Shown: piece after piece, positions 48,328 through 61,344 of the stretch
Position numbering within the stretch: the first letter of the stretch is position 1
Layout of the letters: every line of letters begins with the position of its first letter
Assembly (NCBI GenBank): GCA_036320915.1
Contig: JAXBDG010000004.1
Span: 1,612,001 to 1,676,000 of the forward strand
Reading direction: 5' to 3'
Source: Linnemannia elongata
Taxonomy: Eukaryota > Mortierellomycota > Mortierellomycetes > Mortierellales > Mortierellaceae
DNA: 64,000 bases
The notes under the pieces: model-generated
The model's input: only the letters and a program-made list of their open reading frames with translations
Database searches by the model: none
Told to the model about the DNA's origin: nothing
Program-made: the position numbers and the translations under genes

Positions 48328-51300
48328 CAATTGCGCTGAATATCCATTTCGGATATCTCCGTTGTTGTCCAAGGTCGGGAAGAAAATGATTCGCAAACGG
48401 AAAGAAGCGCAGACACGGACATACAACAGGTAAAATAAATAGAGCCAGTACATGGGGCGGGAAGATGGCATCTGTGCCTATTATTATTTTTGTTCTCTGT
48501 TTTGGGGGAAACATGGGTAAGCAAGTTGTCTTGTCATTGCATAAACATTGTCTGCGGTGACAGGGGAGTGCATTGAGAGGATATCACCCACTCACTGGCA
48601 AACATGTGTCCATGGCACGAACAAAGGCAAGAAGTTGGAGCAGCTCTACGGGCATACAAGCAGAAGTAAAAATGCACGCAAAACACCACTCGCTGGGTCC
48701 AATGGAACATTGAGTGCACGCGCATCATGCTGTGCCTTGATCAAATAGCCTTTGAGCTGGGCTTTTTTTCATCTATTTTTTTATTCAAGGGACATTAGGA
48801 CACGGATGTGTTCCTTGTTTAAACACTTGTCAGGACAGGGGGCTGTGTATGCATGTAAGCGAGTGTGGAGTAAGCAAGTATAAGGGTTTGAGGAGGGACA
48901 GACATGGCCAAAGCACGCCGGCACATTTCTCCCTCGTAGACAACGACGACATCTCACCCGACCACCTAGGCGAAGATTGTATTCCGCGTCTTTATCTACT
49001 TTTTTGCTTTATTGATGAATACGCGGGGGAGAGAGATAAGCAAGCATTGCATTGCTGACGGGAGAGAGAGAGGGAGACAGAGAGTGGTCAATGCTTGCTT
49101 TGTTACTGCGGCTATAGAAATCCTTAAGTTGTCTGTCATCAACAATGCAGACAATACCGTGAGGTTGTTTTTAAAGGGGTCGAGGTGGTTGTTGATTGTT
49201 TTTCTCTGTGTCTTGCTGGGGGTGAGGTTGACTGGCTGACCATGTTGTTGTTTGTCGGTGAGTGAGGTGGCAATGTCAGTAAGTAGCTCACAGGGTCGAA
49301 AGGATAGGGGTCACTTGTGGGATTATTTTTTTTTTTTTTTTTTTTTTTTTTTTGAGAAACGTAGGCGGAAGGATACAAGTGTTTGTTGAACACTTCTTGG
49401 GTAAGGGGGAAGAGGAGAGTTGATAACAACAACAAAAAAAGGGACGAACTCAAGGGCAAGGGGGTCGAGGAAAGGAAAGAGGAAGGGAAAGAAGAAGGAG
49501 GATGTCATCGTCAGTCTGTTCCTGCAAATAGCAGCTCACTTGACATGGAGTTGTTGCTTTGCATGGCATGGTACAAAGTGCATGGACATTTGAGACAAGA
49601 ACGTGTCGAGAGTGGTTGTCAGCCAGCCCTTGTGGGCCGAAAAACGGATCGGTCGGGACTCATTTTTTTTTTTTTTGCTTCCTTTCTTCTCTTTTTTACT
49701 TTTCTTTTTTTTTATCACTCCCTTCAACCTTTGACCATTGAGCTCCAACTACAGCTACCAGTGATTGCTTCAACTTCTTCGACTACGTCAATTAACTCGG
49801 CTTCTTCGACCAGTTCAAATACTTTGACTACTTTCGACTTGTTCGCAGCATACAAGGACAGCCTGCATTTCAAGGTCAGGACGACGTACTTACTCACCGG
49901 ATTTGAACCCCTTCGACAATCCCGGAACCCTAGGCAATACCCCACTACCGAAGGTACAGCTAATTTCTTCAAGGACAACCATTTCACATACATTTCCCAA
50001 ATGGCGAAACTATTTTTCCTCTCTTTGCCGTTCACCGTATTTAATTTTCATTGACAAGTCCGGTGTCTGACCGAGATTTGACTATTCAGGTCAATCCATC
50101 TGCCTCAACACCAACGAAAACGAAAGAGCTCGCGTTTTCCTATATCCCCTGCCTTTTCCTCACTTTTTCACACTTGTCTCTCCATCTCCCTCTGTTACGA
50201 ACAGGAAGAAAAAGGAAAAGGTTTCCATTGCGATACTACCGTGCCTATTCCTCTCGTTCCAAGCAATCGCTCTCTTTTTCTCTTCCTTTGTACTTCCAGA
50301 ATCAACAAACGATTGCGATGGGGTCAACATAATCGAAAGAACTTTCATATGTCAAAACATTATGGATGGAGGATTGCTCTTGTTTGTTTTCTCTTTGTTT
50401 TGATTGCGAGTGCTCCTGTTACCCGAGAAGCGAGAATGGGGTGTGCGAGTGAATGAGGAAAACACTCAGCCCCGAACTTGATTTTGTGTGTCTACGCAAG
50501 GACCACCCCACACTTTGAACACTTGCGCAATTCAGATTCACTCTCCCACATTTTTCCTGTGCGATTTTCCTGGACAGGGCAGGAAATGAGTGCTCTCGTT
50601 TCCAATCTTCTTTTCCCTTGCTACACACCACCGCGAAACAGGGGGTGGGGGTAAGAGGAAAGAAGTAGAGGAGAGGCGAAGAATGATGTTCTTTGCTTTG
50701 ATTTGGACATTGGGCATTGGGAGGACAGGACAGGGGACAGAGCGGCGACGAAAAGGGTTGGCAAAGGAGTGAGAGACACGGCGGGAAGAAAGATCAGAGA
50801 CTTGCACTCGCACAAAAATAAGGGGTGTAGGTGTGTGCACTTGGTTCCAAGAAGGACAACAACAACAACAACAACAGCAACAACAACAAAAAAAATGCGA
50901 CCAGAAGTGTAAGACGTGGCAAAAGGAAGAGAGGCTGCCAGTATTTCGTTTGAAGTCGATCAATGGCTAAAAAACGAGTTTTTAATGTTGTTGCGGGTGA
51001 GTGAGGAGGATTGGCGTAAAATATTGCCCGGACAACCGCGCACTCGAAAATGAATGGATGGATGGTCGGACGGACGGAGGACGGTCGACAAAGATGATGT
51101 CTTTCTTTTTTCTTTTCTGTAGGCCCGAATTGGTAAGAAGGAGGGGCATGACACTATGTGTCTTGAGGAAAGACCGTCGGAGTGAATGACTGGGGAGAAG
51201 GAGCACACGACCGACAAGGTGTTGATGCGTTGTGTTGTTGTTGTGGTTGTTGTTGACGGGTAAAGGGTAAAACAAATACAAAAGAAGGGATGGGCCGGGG

Positions 51301-52639
51301 ATTGTTGATCGCTGTTTAATTGTTTTATTTATTGTCGTCATTGCATTGGAAATGGCCTTTACTCATCCGGCTGTCATTAGTAAGAGTAGAGAGGGGCTGG
51401 TGTGAAAAGGGGAGCGAGTATTTAAAAAGGGTGAGGATCCACCCTGGGGTACCTTTTGTTTTCCATGATCACACTGTTTTTCAACTCTCCCCTTTCTCAT
51501 TACTTTGTTTGTTCTTGTTCTTCTTGCTCTCTTTTGTTCTTTCTTGTCTTTCTTCTTTCTTCTTCTTCTTCTTCTTCAGATACATACATTCATTCACACT
51601 CCACCCGCATACAACAATACAACATACAACTGTCTTCATACTCTCCTGTACCTCCTGTCTTTCACTTGCAGCAACTCAAATCAAAAACCTTGCATTAAAA
51701 AGCCATCGCCCTCATTCTCTTTATATTTTTTTTCGGCTTCATTCTTACTCTTCTCTTTTTTACCTTTTTTCCCTTTCACGTTCTGATCACACACATCCCC
51801 TTTGCCCAGCCCGCTCTTTTTTTTTTTCTCTTTTCTTTCTGTTACTGGCTCTAACACTCTAACACGCGCATTTCCCTTTAAAACACACTTGACCGATCAT
51901 TGCATTCTTGCATCCTTGCATATCCCACATCCACATTTACATCGTCATCTACTTTATCCTGTCTGTGTGTGTGTGTGTGTGCCCAGCGCTCACCTTTCTT
52001 ATTACTCCACTGCTCTCCTCTCTCTCTCTCTCTCTCCTCTCAAACTCTCGGTTGGCCATTTGACCTTTTATTTTCACTTCTTTATCCGTCTTGCATTACT
52101 TTACTTTACTGTACTTTACGACCTTGCTCTCTCCGCTCTCTCTCTCTCCCTCTCTCTCTCTCGCTCACCCTCCCAAACATACAAAAATAATAAGGGGGAA
52201 CACTCTTCTCTCTCTCTCACTTGATTGCATTCATTCGTTCAAACATTATCGACGACACATGCACACAATCTTCCATCCGTGCTGACACGATAGCACCCAA
52301 TCCTACATCGTTGGCCCTTTTTTTATTTATTTTTTTATTTCATTGTTCACAAGTTCACAAATAGAACACAATAACCCGTCTTTCGCCTCTCTTTTTCTTG
52401 GCTAATTCTCTCTTTCTCTTGGCCCTTTTTACTTCTTATTTTCTTTCTCTCTCTCTCTCTCTCCCTTTCTTCTCTTCTTCCTCACACCCCTCTTTGCATT
52501 CCCTTTTTTTTCACTCACCTTCCGTTCTTTTCGTTCCATTGCTCCTCACTGTCGCAGAGTGTTCATTCCTTCTCTTCTCTTCCTATTCTCTGCGTCCCGC
52601 TCATTCCAGAACACCGATCAGACTCTTGTCATTCACGCC
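48029..52639. other. Gene-poor tract of about 4.6 kb with long CT-rich leader
   Basis: 48029-51400 holds the 3' end of the DUF1772 gene, poly-T runs at about 48299-48327 and 49326-49353, and CAA triplets near 50860-50890. There is also an open but low-complexity stretch at 49740-49960 that looks equally coding in several frames. About 51460-52560 is almost continuous C/T on the + strand, with TC and GT dinucleotide runs. This is the presumed promoter and long leader of the sterol acyltransferase. I see no supported gene. Confidence 0.55.
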
Positions 52640-55117
52640 ATGACCACAGAGCCAGACTCAAGTCTCCTTACCCCTCCTCCAGACCCAGAGCATATTCGCA
52701 GCGTACTCAGTAAAAACATGGACGCTTACCCAAACCCCCGTATCCTTGATGACTCCTCAGAGGATGATGCCCTGTACCAGGACCGCCACGACGAGGCCAC
52801 TACAACCACTACAACCACTACCACCACAACCATGCTCCCCAAAGCTGCTGTCAAGAAGGGACTGGACGACCTCGTTACCCACCATCAGACTCTCCACCAG
52901 AAATACCAGCCGTCGCCCCTCTCTGAAAACGGATCTGATGTCGAGGAGACCCTCCACCAAACCAATACCCAAAAGGCCTTTATCGCCGCGGCCGACGGTC
53001 GAGCTCCGCTCGCTTCGTCATTCTCAACCTTATCAGCGCTGTCCCCGGGTCAAAGCACAAGCGAGTCCAACAACCTCAAAGTCCGTCTTCAGGATGCGGA
53101 TCGATCGAGGATGGGCGCATCACCGTTGTTGAACGGCAGCTCTAGTGCCACGTCTCTAGCTAGCACTCGTACAAGTACCAGTCCAGGAACCCCCAGCTCC
53201 ATGGACGGATATCATGCCATCTCGACTATATCTACCGTCACAACCAAGAAGCGCAAAGTTCGTCGTCCTACGTTTGAACCACGCAGCTCCCGACTGGATC
53301 CAGAGATGATGGCCAAGAACGAGGACCCCTTCCGCGGGTTCCACACGCTCTTCTGGATTGTCATGGGGGCCTATGGATTGATCACGTTTGACCAGGAATG
53401 GACCAGGGTTGGCAAGGCTTTTGGTGGCACCCTCTTTTCTTCATTTTCGCAGGACGCCATAATCCTCGCAATCAGTGATTTCGGATTGGTGCTCTCAACC
53501 GGAGTGGCATTCTTGTTGATCAAGGTCATCTCCAAGGGGTGGATGAGATACAGGGTCGCTGGTATGGTTGTCCAGCACTGCGTCCAAGTGTTGTTCTTGC
53601 TCTTTGCCATTGCCTGGACCATCTGGAGGTAAGAAAAAAAAAGGCATTTTTTTTTTGCTATTTGGTGGCGCTGTATCGAATGCAAAGCTCTTTATTTATT
53701 TATTTGTTTGTTTGGACACATGTCTGTTCAAATTCTTTATTTGGCTTGTTGCTAACCAATTACCTATGCTGAACACCTACTATCATTCTAGGGATTGGCC
53801 TTGGGTTCAGTCGGGCTTCTTTACTCTTCATGCCATTACCATGTTGATGAAGATCCACTCCTACATTGCCTACAACGGTGAGCTCTCTGAGAAGCTGATC
53901 CAGCTCAATAAGAGCGAGGCTGCTTATGCTCAGATCAAGAAGGATGACCTCAAGACAACTGATGACGATATTGACGATTCCAGATCAGAGAGCTCCAGCC
54001 AAGCCGACCAAACTTATGATCGCAATACGGCTGGCTCGCCCACAAGCGATAACGAACAGGACGCCAGCCGTCTCCACCACCGCCTCGCTTCCGAGGCTGC
54101 CGCCGCACTTCTCCAGGACACCATCCCCTCCGACTCTGCCACCGTCAACGCCAGCCAACTTGCTGCTGAAATCGAAGACCTCCGAAGCGACCTCAATTGC
54201 CAGAACGGCGAACTTTGGCCCGCTAATGTAACCGTTGCCAACTTTTTCGACTACTTGATCGTCCCATCTCTTATCTACGAGCTCCAATACCCACGCACCA
54301 GCAGGTACGATTCTTTTTCTCTATATGTTGTTGCGATCGTATTATTATTTGCCACCAAATTAGTCCCATCCCACTTACATTCGGTTGTTTTTTATTCCTT
54401 ATATTCGATTAGAATCCGTCCCTTGTATGTGTTTGAAAAGTCTGTGGCTACCTTGGGAACATTCACTCTGCTGTACCTGACTACGGAGCATTATATCTAC
54501 CCCGTGGTGTTTGACCCGACCATTTCGCCCCTGCGAGCCCTGGTTCTGCTCTTGATACCCTTTATGATGAACTACCTTATGATTTTCTACATTATTTTCG
54601 AGTGCATTTGCAACGCCTTTGCCGAGCTCAGCTGGTAAGCGCATCCCACCATCTTTCATCATGTAACTTGTTTTTGTTTACCCTGTTGCAATTTTCTTCA
54701 AAAGTTCTAACCGTTTGCTTTGTCTTTCTAAACGGTAGTTTCGCGGATCGCAACTTTTACGAGGATTGGTGGAACTGTGTCAGTTTTGACGAGTGGGCGC
54801 GCAAGTGGAACAAGCCAGTGCACCACTTTTTGCTCCGCCACGTGTACGATTCCAGTATCGAGTCGTTCCATCTTTCTAAATCGAATGCGGCGTTTGCGAC
54901 ATTCTTCTTGTCGTCGTGCGTGCACGAGTTGGTGATGATGGTGGTGACACGCAAGGTGCGTCTATACCTGTTTGTCTTGCAGATGTTCCAGCTGCCCCTG
55001 ATCTGGATGGGTAACAATAAGACCATCCGGGAAACGCCTCGTCTGGCCAATGCCCTCTTCTGGATGGGTATGTTCATGGGTCCACCTCTCCTCGGTGTCG
55101 CCTATTGCTATGCTTAA
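52640..55117 (+). CDS. ARE2: Sterol O-acyltransferase (ACAT/ARE type, MBOAT family)
   Basis: Four exons in phase: 52640-53628, 53792-54304, 54413-54634, 54739-55117, giving 700 residues. The enzyme esterifies sterols with fatty acyl-CoA in the ER membrane, feeding lipid droplets. The FYEDWWN motif (581-587) and the HEL-type active-site His (about 637, in SSCVHELVMMV) are present, with multiple hydrophobic helices from about residue 235. The first 220 residues are disordered, with a Thr run. A second hydrophilic insertion of about 90 residues sits between helices (around 375-460), longer than I expect for yeast Are1/Are2. ATG at 52640 is the first in frame, because the frame upstream is the CT-rich leader and has no ATG. 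Sterol rather than diacylglycerol as acceptor is inferred from FYEDWWN. Confidence 0.92.
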
Positions 55118-55205
55118 TGACACTTTTGCTTTTTTTATGACGTTTATTTTCTTTCACATACATCAAAAATAAAAACGACACGAAAACCATTCCCTAAATA
55201 ACAGT

Positions 55206-56172
55206 TTATGGCCGCATCTTTTGTTCGAGGTTTGAAAGGAGTTGTGAAAGGTCCATGTACCATTTCTTGCCAATCTCGTACTTTGCACTCCTAAGGGCCG
55301 TCTTGAACTCTCCTCCGAGGACATGCAGATGTAGGTGATCAACCGTGTTAAACGGTGGGACGTGAAATCCAAGCCTATCAAAACAAAAGAACATTCAAAG
55401 AACATTCGCGTTTGTCAGGAATGTTGCTTGGTGGCGCGTTGTATCATTTGTTTGTTTACAAGCAGTAGCTGTACCTGCAGTTTTCTGGTTGGTGGCCGTG
55501 CTCTTTGAGGAGATCGAGCGCTTTGGCCTTCATCCTGAGGATCAGGTCATGGTCGGACGGTCGGACGGTCTTGACGGATTCGATATGTACCACGGGGATG
55601 ATGAGAATGTGGGTCTCTGCTGCTGGTTTGATATCGTAGAATGCAACCATATCCTTGTCCTACTTGACAGGAGGCGCGAGGTAGAAGGGTTTTTTTAGTG
55701 GCGTGCGGGGAGTTTGACTTTCGGCTCGGTGCGCGCCCTAAGTAAGCTCGACAATGTTGGTGTTGGTCACGCAGACAGATGTAAATTGGTATTGGAAGAG
55801 CGTAGAAAGAGCCCTTTTGTCAACCTTAGTTGCCATTTGCTTGAATTTTTCTGTGGGGTGGAGAAGTTGCTGAAATATGATGGGGTGTCGCTGTCAAGGC
55901 ATGTTCTCTTAACGTCGATGTTTTCGTTTTCCCCTTTTCTCCTTTCTTTCTTTCTTCCTTCACTTCACTCCTCCGCCACTTCATCAAGAAAAGACAGGAT
56001 CGCCACTGACAACAAACAAAAGCACCAGTGGTAAAATAAAACAATATGCAAAATGTGCATCGGCCCTATGTTTTACCTGGAAGATCACACGGTCAAGGGT
56101 GTTGCCCTGGACGATTTCACAAAAGACACAAGGCCGGCAGAGCAGTTTGTTCAAGAAAGTTTTCCAGGACAT
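55206..56172 (-). CDS. HINT3-type HIT-family nucleoside phosphoramidase
   Basis: Three exons in phase: 56172-56077, 55659-55475, 55374-55206, giving 149 residues. The protein has the CVFCEIV start of HIT proteins, FYDIKPAAETHILIIP, and the active-site triad HLHLHVL after GFHVPPFNTVDH. The GFHxPPF form and C-terminal WYMD region match HINT3/aprataxin-like adenosine 5'-monophosphoramidases, which hydrolyse AMP-lysine or AMP-amine bonds. The first intron is 417 bases, long for this window. Its stop codon lies 88 bases from that of the sterol acyltransferase, so the two 3' UTRs probably overlap. Confidence 0.9.
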
Positions 56173-56762
56173 CCTACTTTTATAACCTCTTAGGAAGAAC
56201 GAATAAGGCAATTGGACCGAACGGCAGGACGTATGGAAGGGGACAAGCGTCGGTTTTAAGTAAAGACGAATGGAACGAGCAAAGAGATGAGAGAGGGGCA
56301 GGTGGAATGAGAAACAAAAGAGGAATGCGTTGGTGCTGCTAACTCAAACTGTGCAGGGAAGACGGGAAGGTGGCTCTTTTTTTTTAGTAGTCAGCAACCA
56401 CGTCCATTTTTTGTGGTTGCTTTCAGCCTTCTTGCTTTCCTAAACCAACCCCACCCTTTTTTTCTACTTTCTTTTTTGTTCTTCCTTCTCGTTAACGACC
56501 TCCTCCTCTCTTCTTTCTTTTTTTCTTTTTACACCAACTTCCAACAGACCTCACATCATCAACAACAAGACAACAACCAAGCACCAACAAGCATTCACAG
56601 ACAGGATAACAGTCGCTGCAGGAAAACACACCAGTTTTGAACTACAACCAACAAGCTGACGCCAACAACCAAAAAAACGACCACCCATTGCAAAAACAAG
56701 ACATCTGCATTCAAACAACAACCAGCGCAGAACACAACACAACACAACGCAACAACACAGAC
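56173..56762. other. Divergent promoter between HINT3-type and RRT8-type genes
   Basis: No gene seen. 56410-56540 is C/T-rich and 56540-56760 is an unusually CAA/ACA-rich leader leading to the start codon at 56763. Confidence 0.65.
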
Positions 56763-57951
56763 ATGGTTCTCCCAGCTCCAGCTTACCCCGTCATGGGCGT
56801 GGTCTACTTGGCCCGCAACATCCAACTCCTCGGCCCCCAGTTCATTCGCTCACTCGCCTGGGCACTAGGAGTCGCCGTATCGACCATCACCCCATTAATC
56901 GCCCTCACCTTCAAGTCGCAACAAAAGCTTATCACAAGTGTCATCGACACGGCCTTCCCACGTATCGCAGGGATGAAGATCCTCGGTATCGGGATCCAGA
57001 CCTGGTCGACCATGTTCCTGACAATGGGCGAGTCCTCACTCCTGGTCGGGATCATCATGGGCGAGCTCTTCAAGAAAGAGCGCTCCAAGGGACTCTTCCA
57101 GACCGTCTTGAACAAGGAAGGGAACGTCCATGTTGGACCTCTGGCCCAGGTGACAGAGAACGGCGGCATTATTGTCTCGTCCAAGATTGCTGCTGGAGAT
57201 TCTTCTGTCTCTTCGCGGCTCCACCACCAACAACACAAGATCATGGACAAGACTTCGGCGTCGACTTCGCATTATGGACAACGGATGGGGCTTTGGTTGG
57301 TCACTCTGCCCCTCAACTTTGTCCCTGTCGCAGGACCTATCGCCTTTTGCTACCTCAATGGCAAAGTTCGCAGTCGTTATGTCCACCGACAGTACTTTGA
57401 CATGAAGGAGATGACTCAAAAGGAGCGCGACGACTGGATCCAAACCCGCAAGGTAATTACCGCTGCCTGATGCGTTTATCATAGGAAGCCATTCCTATTT
57501 AACTCTTCTCGTTGGGTTTGGCTTGCGACTAACGTCGAGGCTACTTTTGTCGATGGTACAATAGAGTCAATACACGACTTTTGGAGTCATTGCACAAGGA
57601 CTTGAACTGATTCCCTTTATCGGCATCCTCTTTGGCTTCACCAACACCATTGGGTAAGTTCACTGGTCTTCATTTGCACGGGATCGAAACAAAGCAGGAT
57701 AGACATGAGGGAAAGAGGCGTGTAATTGTGATCCAATAGCTCATCATCAAAGGGACAACGTGGGTTAGAGAGAGAGAAGGGGTAAATTGTTTTTACATTC
57801 CTAGTTTGACGGACAATCGCACTCACCACTAACTACCTTTCTATCTCTATGACTTTTTAGTGCTGCATTGTGGGCTGCCGACTTGGAGCGTCAACAATAC
57901 GAGCTTCGCAGCAGGAAGCTTCGAGAGACTAACAACGCTGCTTCTATGTAA
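56763..57951 (+). CDS. RRT8/LDS-type (EI24-like) membrane protein
   Basis: Three exons in phase: 56763-57452, 57565-57653, 57861-57951, giving 289 residues. About four to five hydrophobic helices are seen. The C-terminal half matches the fungal outer spore wall protein RRT8 / LDS1 / LDS2 family, distantly related to EI24/CysZ: LVTLPLNFVPVAGPIAF, YLNGKV, HRQYFDMK, ELIPFIGILFGFTNTIG and GAALWAADLE. In yeast these proteins sit on lipid droplets and act in spore-wall assembly; a transport role is suspected for the wider family. The start follows an ACA-rich leader. Role in this fungus is not known. Confidence 0.72.
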
Positions 57952-58447
57952 TCACATCTTGGATTCGACACGCCCTGCGCATATAACCTACTTCAAGAAC
58001 TCCTTGTCACCTGAACCCATTCACCCTTCCTTCTACCTTGTACAATATTCTTCCTTTCACTCCTTGCGCACAATGGTACGCGCTATTTCTTTTCGTTGTG
58101 GCTGATATGATGTCGAGCATTCAAACATCAAATCAACGTAGCAATCAACTCCCCACTCTTTTTTTCAGACCCCTTCCTTTTCTCCTTTATTTTATGCCCA
58201 CTCTTTTTTTGCCCCAAAATATTACACTTCCAAGACTACATAGCCTCAATCCCAGCACGAAAAGTAAAACAACCTAATTGAAACCTTCCTACCCCCAAAT
58301 TTCGCCCAGTGCTATATCATATGCTTTTCCGGTGCGGCCATTGAAAAACTGTAGAAACGGTACGGACCTTGTTCACTGGAGGACATTATCAGGGAATAAC
58401 GCGCATAATAGAAAAGAAGGACCCTGAGGTGACGATAGAATAATTTA
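57952..58447. other. Convergent spacer
   Basis: This lies between the RRT8-type gene and the beta-helix gene. No gene seen. Confidence 0.6.
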
Positions 58448-60007
58448 TTACCAGGCGTCCTCCTCGTTCTCATTCTCGTCTTCATCATAATCATCTATGA
58501 GGAGGTGTTTGTACCCCTGCTTTTTGATCTCGAGTTCCATCCTCTGGATATCACGCTGCAGCTGCTCAATACTCGCCTCCATCTCAGCTTCATCCAGCTC
58601 CAGCTCTTGTTCCTCCACCCGATCCGTTTCCAACCTCGACAATGATCTAACATTACTATCCGCCAACGCAATCTCATCAAGCGTCAAAAACCTCCTATTC
58701 AACGGCCCCCTATACTGACTCTTCCCCTGCACACCCACAGCCTTCTCTATCCATTCTGCCGCCTTCTCTGTCCCACCCATTCTTGCTACCAACTGGGACC
58801 AGTACAAGGATCTGGGCGTACGTCCGATATCGTAGGGTTCCGGATCAAGGAATGTTGCGTCGTCGCCGTCGAATTCGGTACGCTTATCGCCAAGAGTGCC
58901 TTCGAAACCAATGATCCAATTGGTCGCGCCGGGTGGGGATTGGAAGCGGGCGGGGATGTCGGCAGAGGCGTGGTAGACGACATGGAAGGCACCTGCCCAA
59001 CCTTGGCCGGAGCCCATCCAACCTCGGTTTCGGACATTGAGGTCTGTGCTGTGGACATTGTCGTACAACGTTCCTGTCGTCCATCGATCTATTTTGTGAG
59101 GGGAAGGGTTTCAAAAAGAAGGAAAAAAAAGATTAATTAGGAATAGCTATTCAGAAGGGCAATGGCAGCTTGTTGCATTTGAACTAGCGGGGCGAAGGAG
59201 TTCAGTGTGAGTTTTTTTACCATGGGGTCCAGCATCGTTGTTGGCACGAACACCCTCCGAATCCACAAACACATTCGGTCCAGGCGTCTTGGCTCCCGTG
59301 ATGAAATCATGTCGAGCATCCTCCGAAAAACACCTCTTAACAAGCCCCATCTGCCCCTGCAACATAAACATATACCTCCTCCCGCCCGAACCTGGCATCG
59401 AAACTGGTTCCAGAACTTCACAATCCTGAACCGTGACATGTTTTGACCCCGGACCAGCTTTAATACCAGACGCAAAATGATGGGTTTTGACATTGGCGAC
59501 CCAACAGTTTTCGCAGTGATCGATCAAGACTGCAAACCAGCCATGGCGTTCATCGTGTGGGTCTGAAAGATCGTGTTGAGAGTAGAGGGCCAAGTTTTCG
59601 AGACCGACGTCGGTGGGGATGTGGGTTTCGCGTTTGAAGTTGTAGACGACTCCGTTGCCGTAGACGGGGTCCAGGTTCATGACTAGAGGGATGTCAAGGT
59701 GTAAGTAACCTGGGGTCCCGTTGGTGTTGATACCTCCGGAGGTTGTGTCTTCAGATTGGGAGTCCTCTTGAACGGTGATTTGGATCTCGTCAAAGTCTTC
59801 TTGGGCCTCGTAGGGTTGGGCTTGGCCGGTCCTGTTGGTGTCTGCGGTATAGCGGAGGATTGCTTGTGGGCCGTTGTTGCTGATGACTTGTTGCGAATCT
59901 TCGATAGCGTTTGGCTTCTGTTCCTGTTCCTGTTCTTGGTTCTGTTCTTGTTCTTGGTCCTGTTCCTGTGGGTTTGGCTCCACTTTATGCGACGGACCAG
60001 GAGCAAC

Positions 60008-60039
<32 letters not shown>

Positions 60040-61344
60040 GGCCATTACGACCAACTCCCCAATCGCGAACCTCAACTGCCTTAACCTTCCGCACATACCT
60101 CAAAGTATACTGCCTCGGATCCCAATCCACCGTCCTCTCTGGATCCCTGGGCCGCTTCGGGATATGATCCGTCCCCAATCTCCTAATCCAATTCTCATTC
60201 GACTGCCTCTCAACTACCACCTGGGCCCCTACTCGAAAATTAGTAACATCCTTGACGGGGAGTCGGGTTGTGCCAACAGGGATATACTCGTCTGCGACCT
60301 GGGCTATTTCGTCGTCGAGGATGATATAGGGATTCTTGGGGTAGAGCTCGTGAGAGCCAACGTTGGCGGATAGGTACTCGGGGGTGGATTGGAAAGATGG
60401 GTCTTGTAACCCGTTCAGGTTAATAAAGTCGTGTTTGAACTGTCCCGTGGCCATCAACACCGTGCCATCTGGTCCATTGCCTTCACCACGCAGGACGACC
60501 CCGGATTGATTTAGGATAAGAGACCCCTGGATACGATAGATCCCTGCTTGGAGGAGTACGACGCCGCGGGCTTGGATGGTGGTTTTGGAGTCGGGGAGGA
60601 GGACGGCTTTGAGAGGGAGGGAGGAGACAAAGTCGATTGCGTTTTGGATCCGGGCGCGGTCGTTGATACGCGGGTCGATTGAAGGTTGGAGGGTGATGGC
60701 GATTGGGATTGTGGTCGGCAAGGGGATATGGCCTCTTCTGTAGCCTCTATTCTCGGGAGGAGAGGCGGGGTTGTGTGTGTGTGGGAGATAAAAAGAATGG
60801 TCGCGGTGAGTTCCTCTTGTTTTTGTTTTTGCCATGTTCCGAGCGGCATCATTTTTTTTAAAAAATTCTGAAGAGGAGTAAAGGAAATGGACCTTACACT
60901 TGACTAAAGTCAGGGATGCGGTTTCCCCACTGGTCGGGTGGGAATGTGGTTGGTGGTGGGATGTAGGGCGTTGCCTGTTCTTTGATCAAGTGGCGAGATA
61001 TTCGTTTTTCCTGTACAGGTGCCGATGCGGGTTCAAAGTCATCCGTTGCTGAAAAGAGTGAGATAAAAAAAAAAAGCAATTAGAAAGGTGTTCAATAGCA
61101 TCAAAGTGTCTAGAATAGGTAACTGAAAGTTCTTGAGGGGATTTTTACCTGCTGGCAATACTGCTGATGGAGGTTGAGGTGAAGTGGACGGTGAGTTGGG
61201 AGTGGTATTGATATCAATGTCTTCGATAGACTGCGCCCAGGCTAGTGGTTGGTGTGAGATCTGGGCAAGGATGATGCTGAAGAGGAGGAAGGCGCGTATT
61301 GACACCTTTGATCTCTTTGGAGCCGTCCTAGAGTGTTGTATCAT
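58448..61344 (-). CDS. Secreted right-handed beta-helix (pectate-lyase-like) protein
   Basis: Four exons in phase: 61344-61149, 61048-60898, 60746-59221, 59088-58448, giving 837 residues. The N-terminus is a signal peptide or anchor (basic start, then AFLLFSIILAQI, ending near LAWAQS). A GNRIPDFSQVGYRRG block and an ARIQNAIDF stretch mark the start of a pectate-lyase_3-like parallel beta-helix. Late blocks RHDFITGAKTPGPNVFVDSE and MGSGQGWAGAFHVV resemble bacterial secreted beta-helix proteins. An insertion around residues 385-450 carries GSGS and Gln/Glu repeats (bases about 59915-60040). The last 100 residues form a charged helix with an acidic end. A polysaccharide lyase or hydrolase role is possible, but I cannot assign catalytic residues. 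Horizontal origin is a possibility only. Confidence 0.75.
59915..60040 (-). repeat. CAGAAC / hexamer repeats encoding GSGS and Gln-Glu runs
   Basis: Two adjacent hexamer-type repeats, CCAGAA units at about 60000-60038 and TTCTTG/TCCTGT units at about 59915-59970. They encode low-complexity linkers inside the beta-helix protein. Confidence 0.75.

Noticed and set aside
49895..49925. TTTGAACCCC motif resembling a tRNA T arm
   Set aside because: The stem does not pair and no cloverleaf can be built on either strand.
49740..49960. Low-complexity stretch open in several frames
   Set aside because: Sense and antisense frames look equally plausible, which is typical of repeat-like TTCGAC codon patterns.
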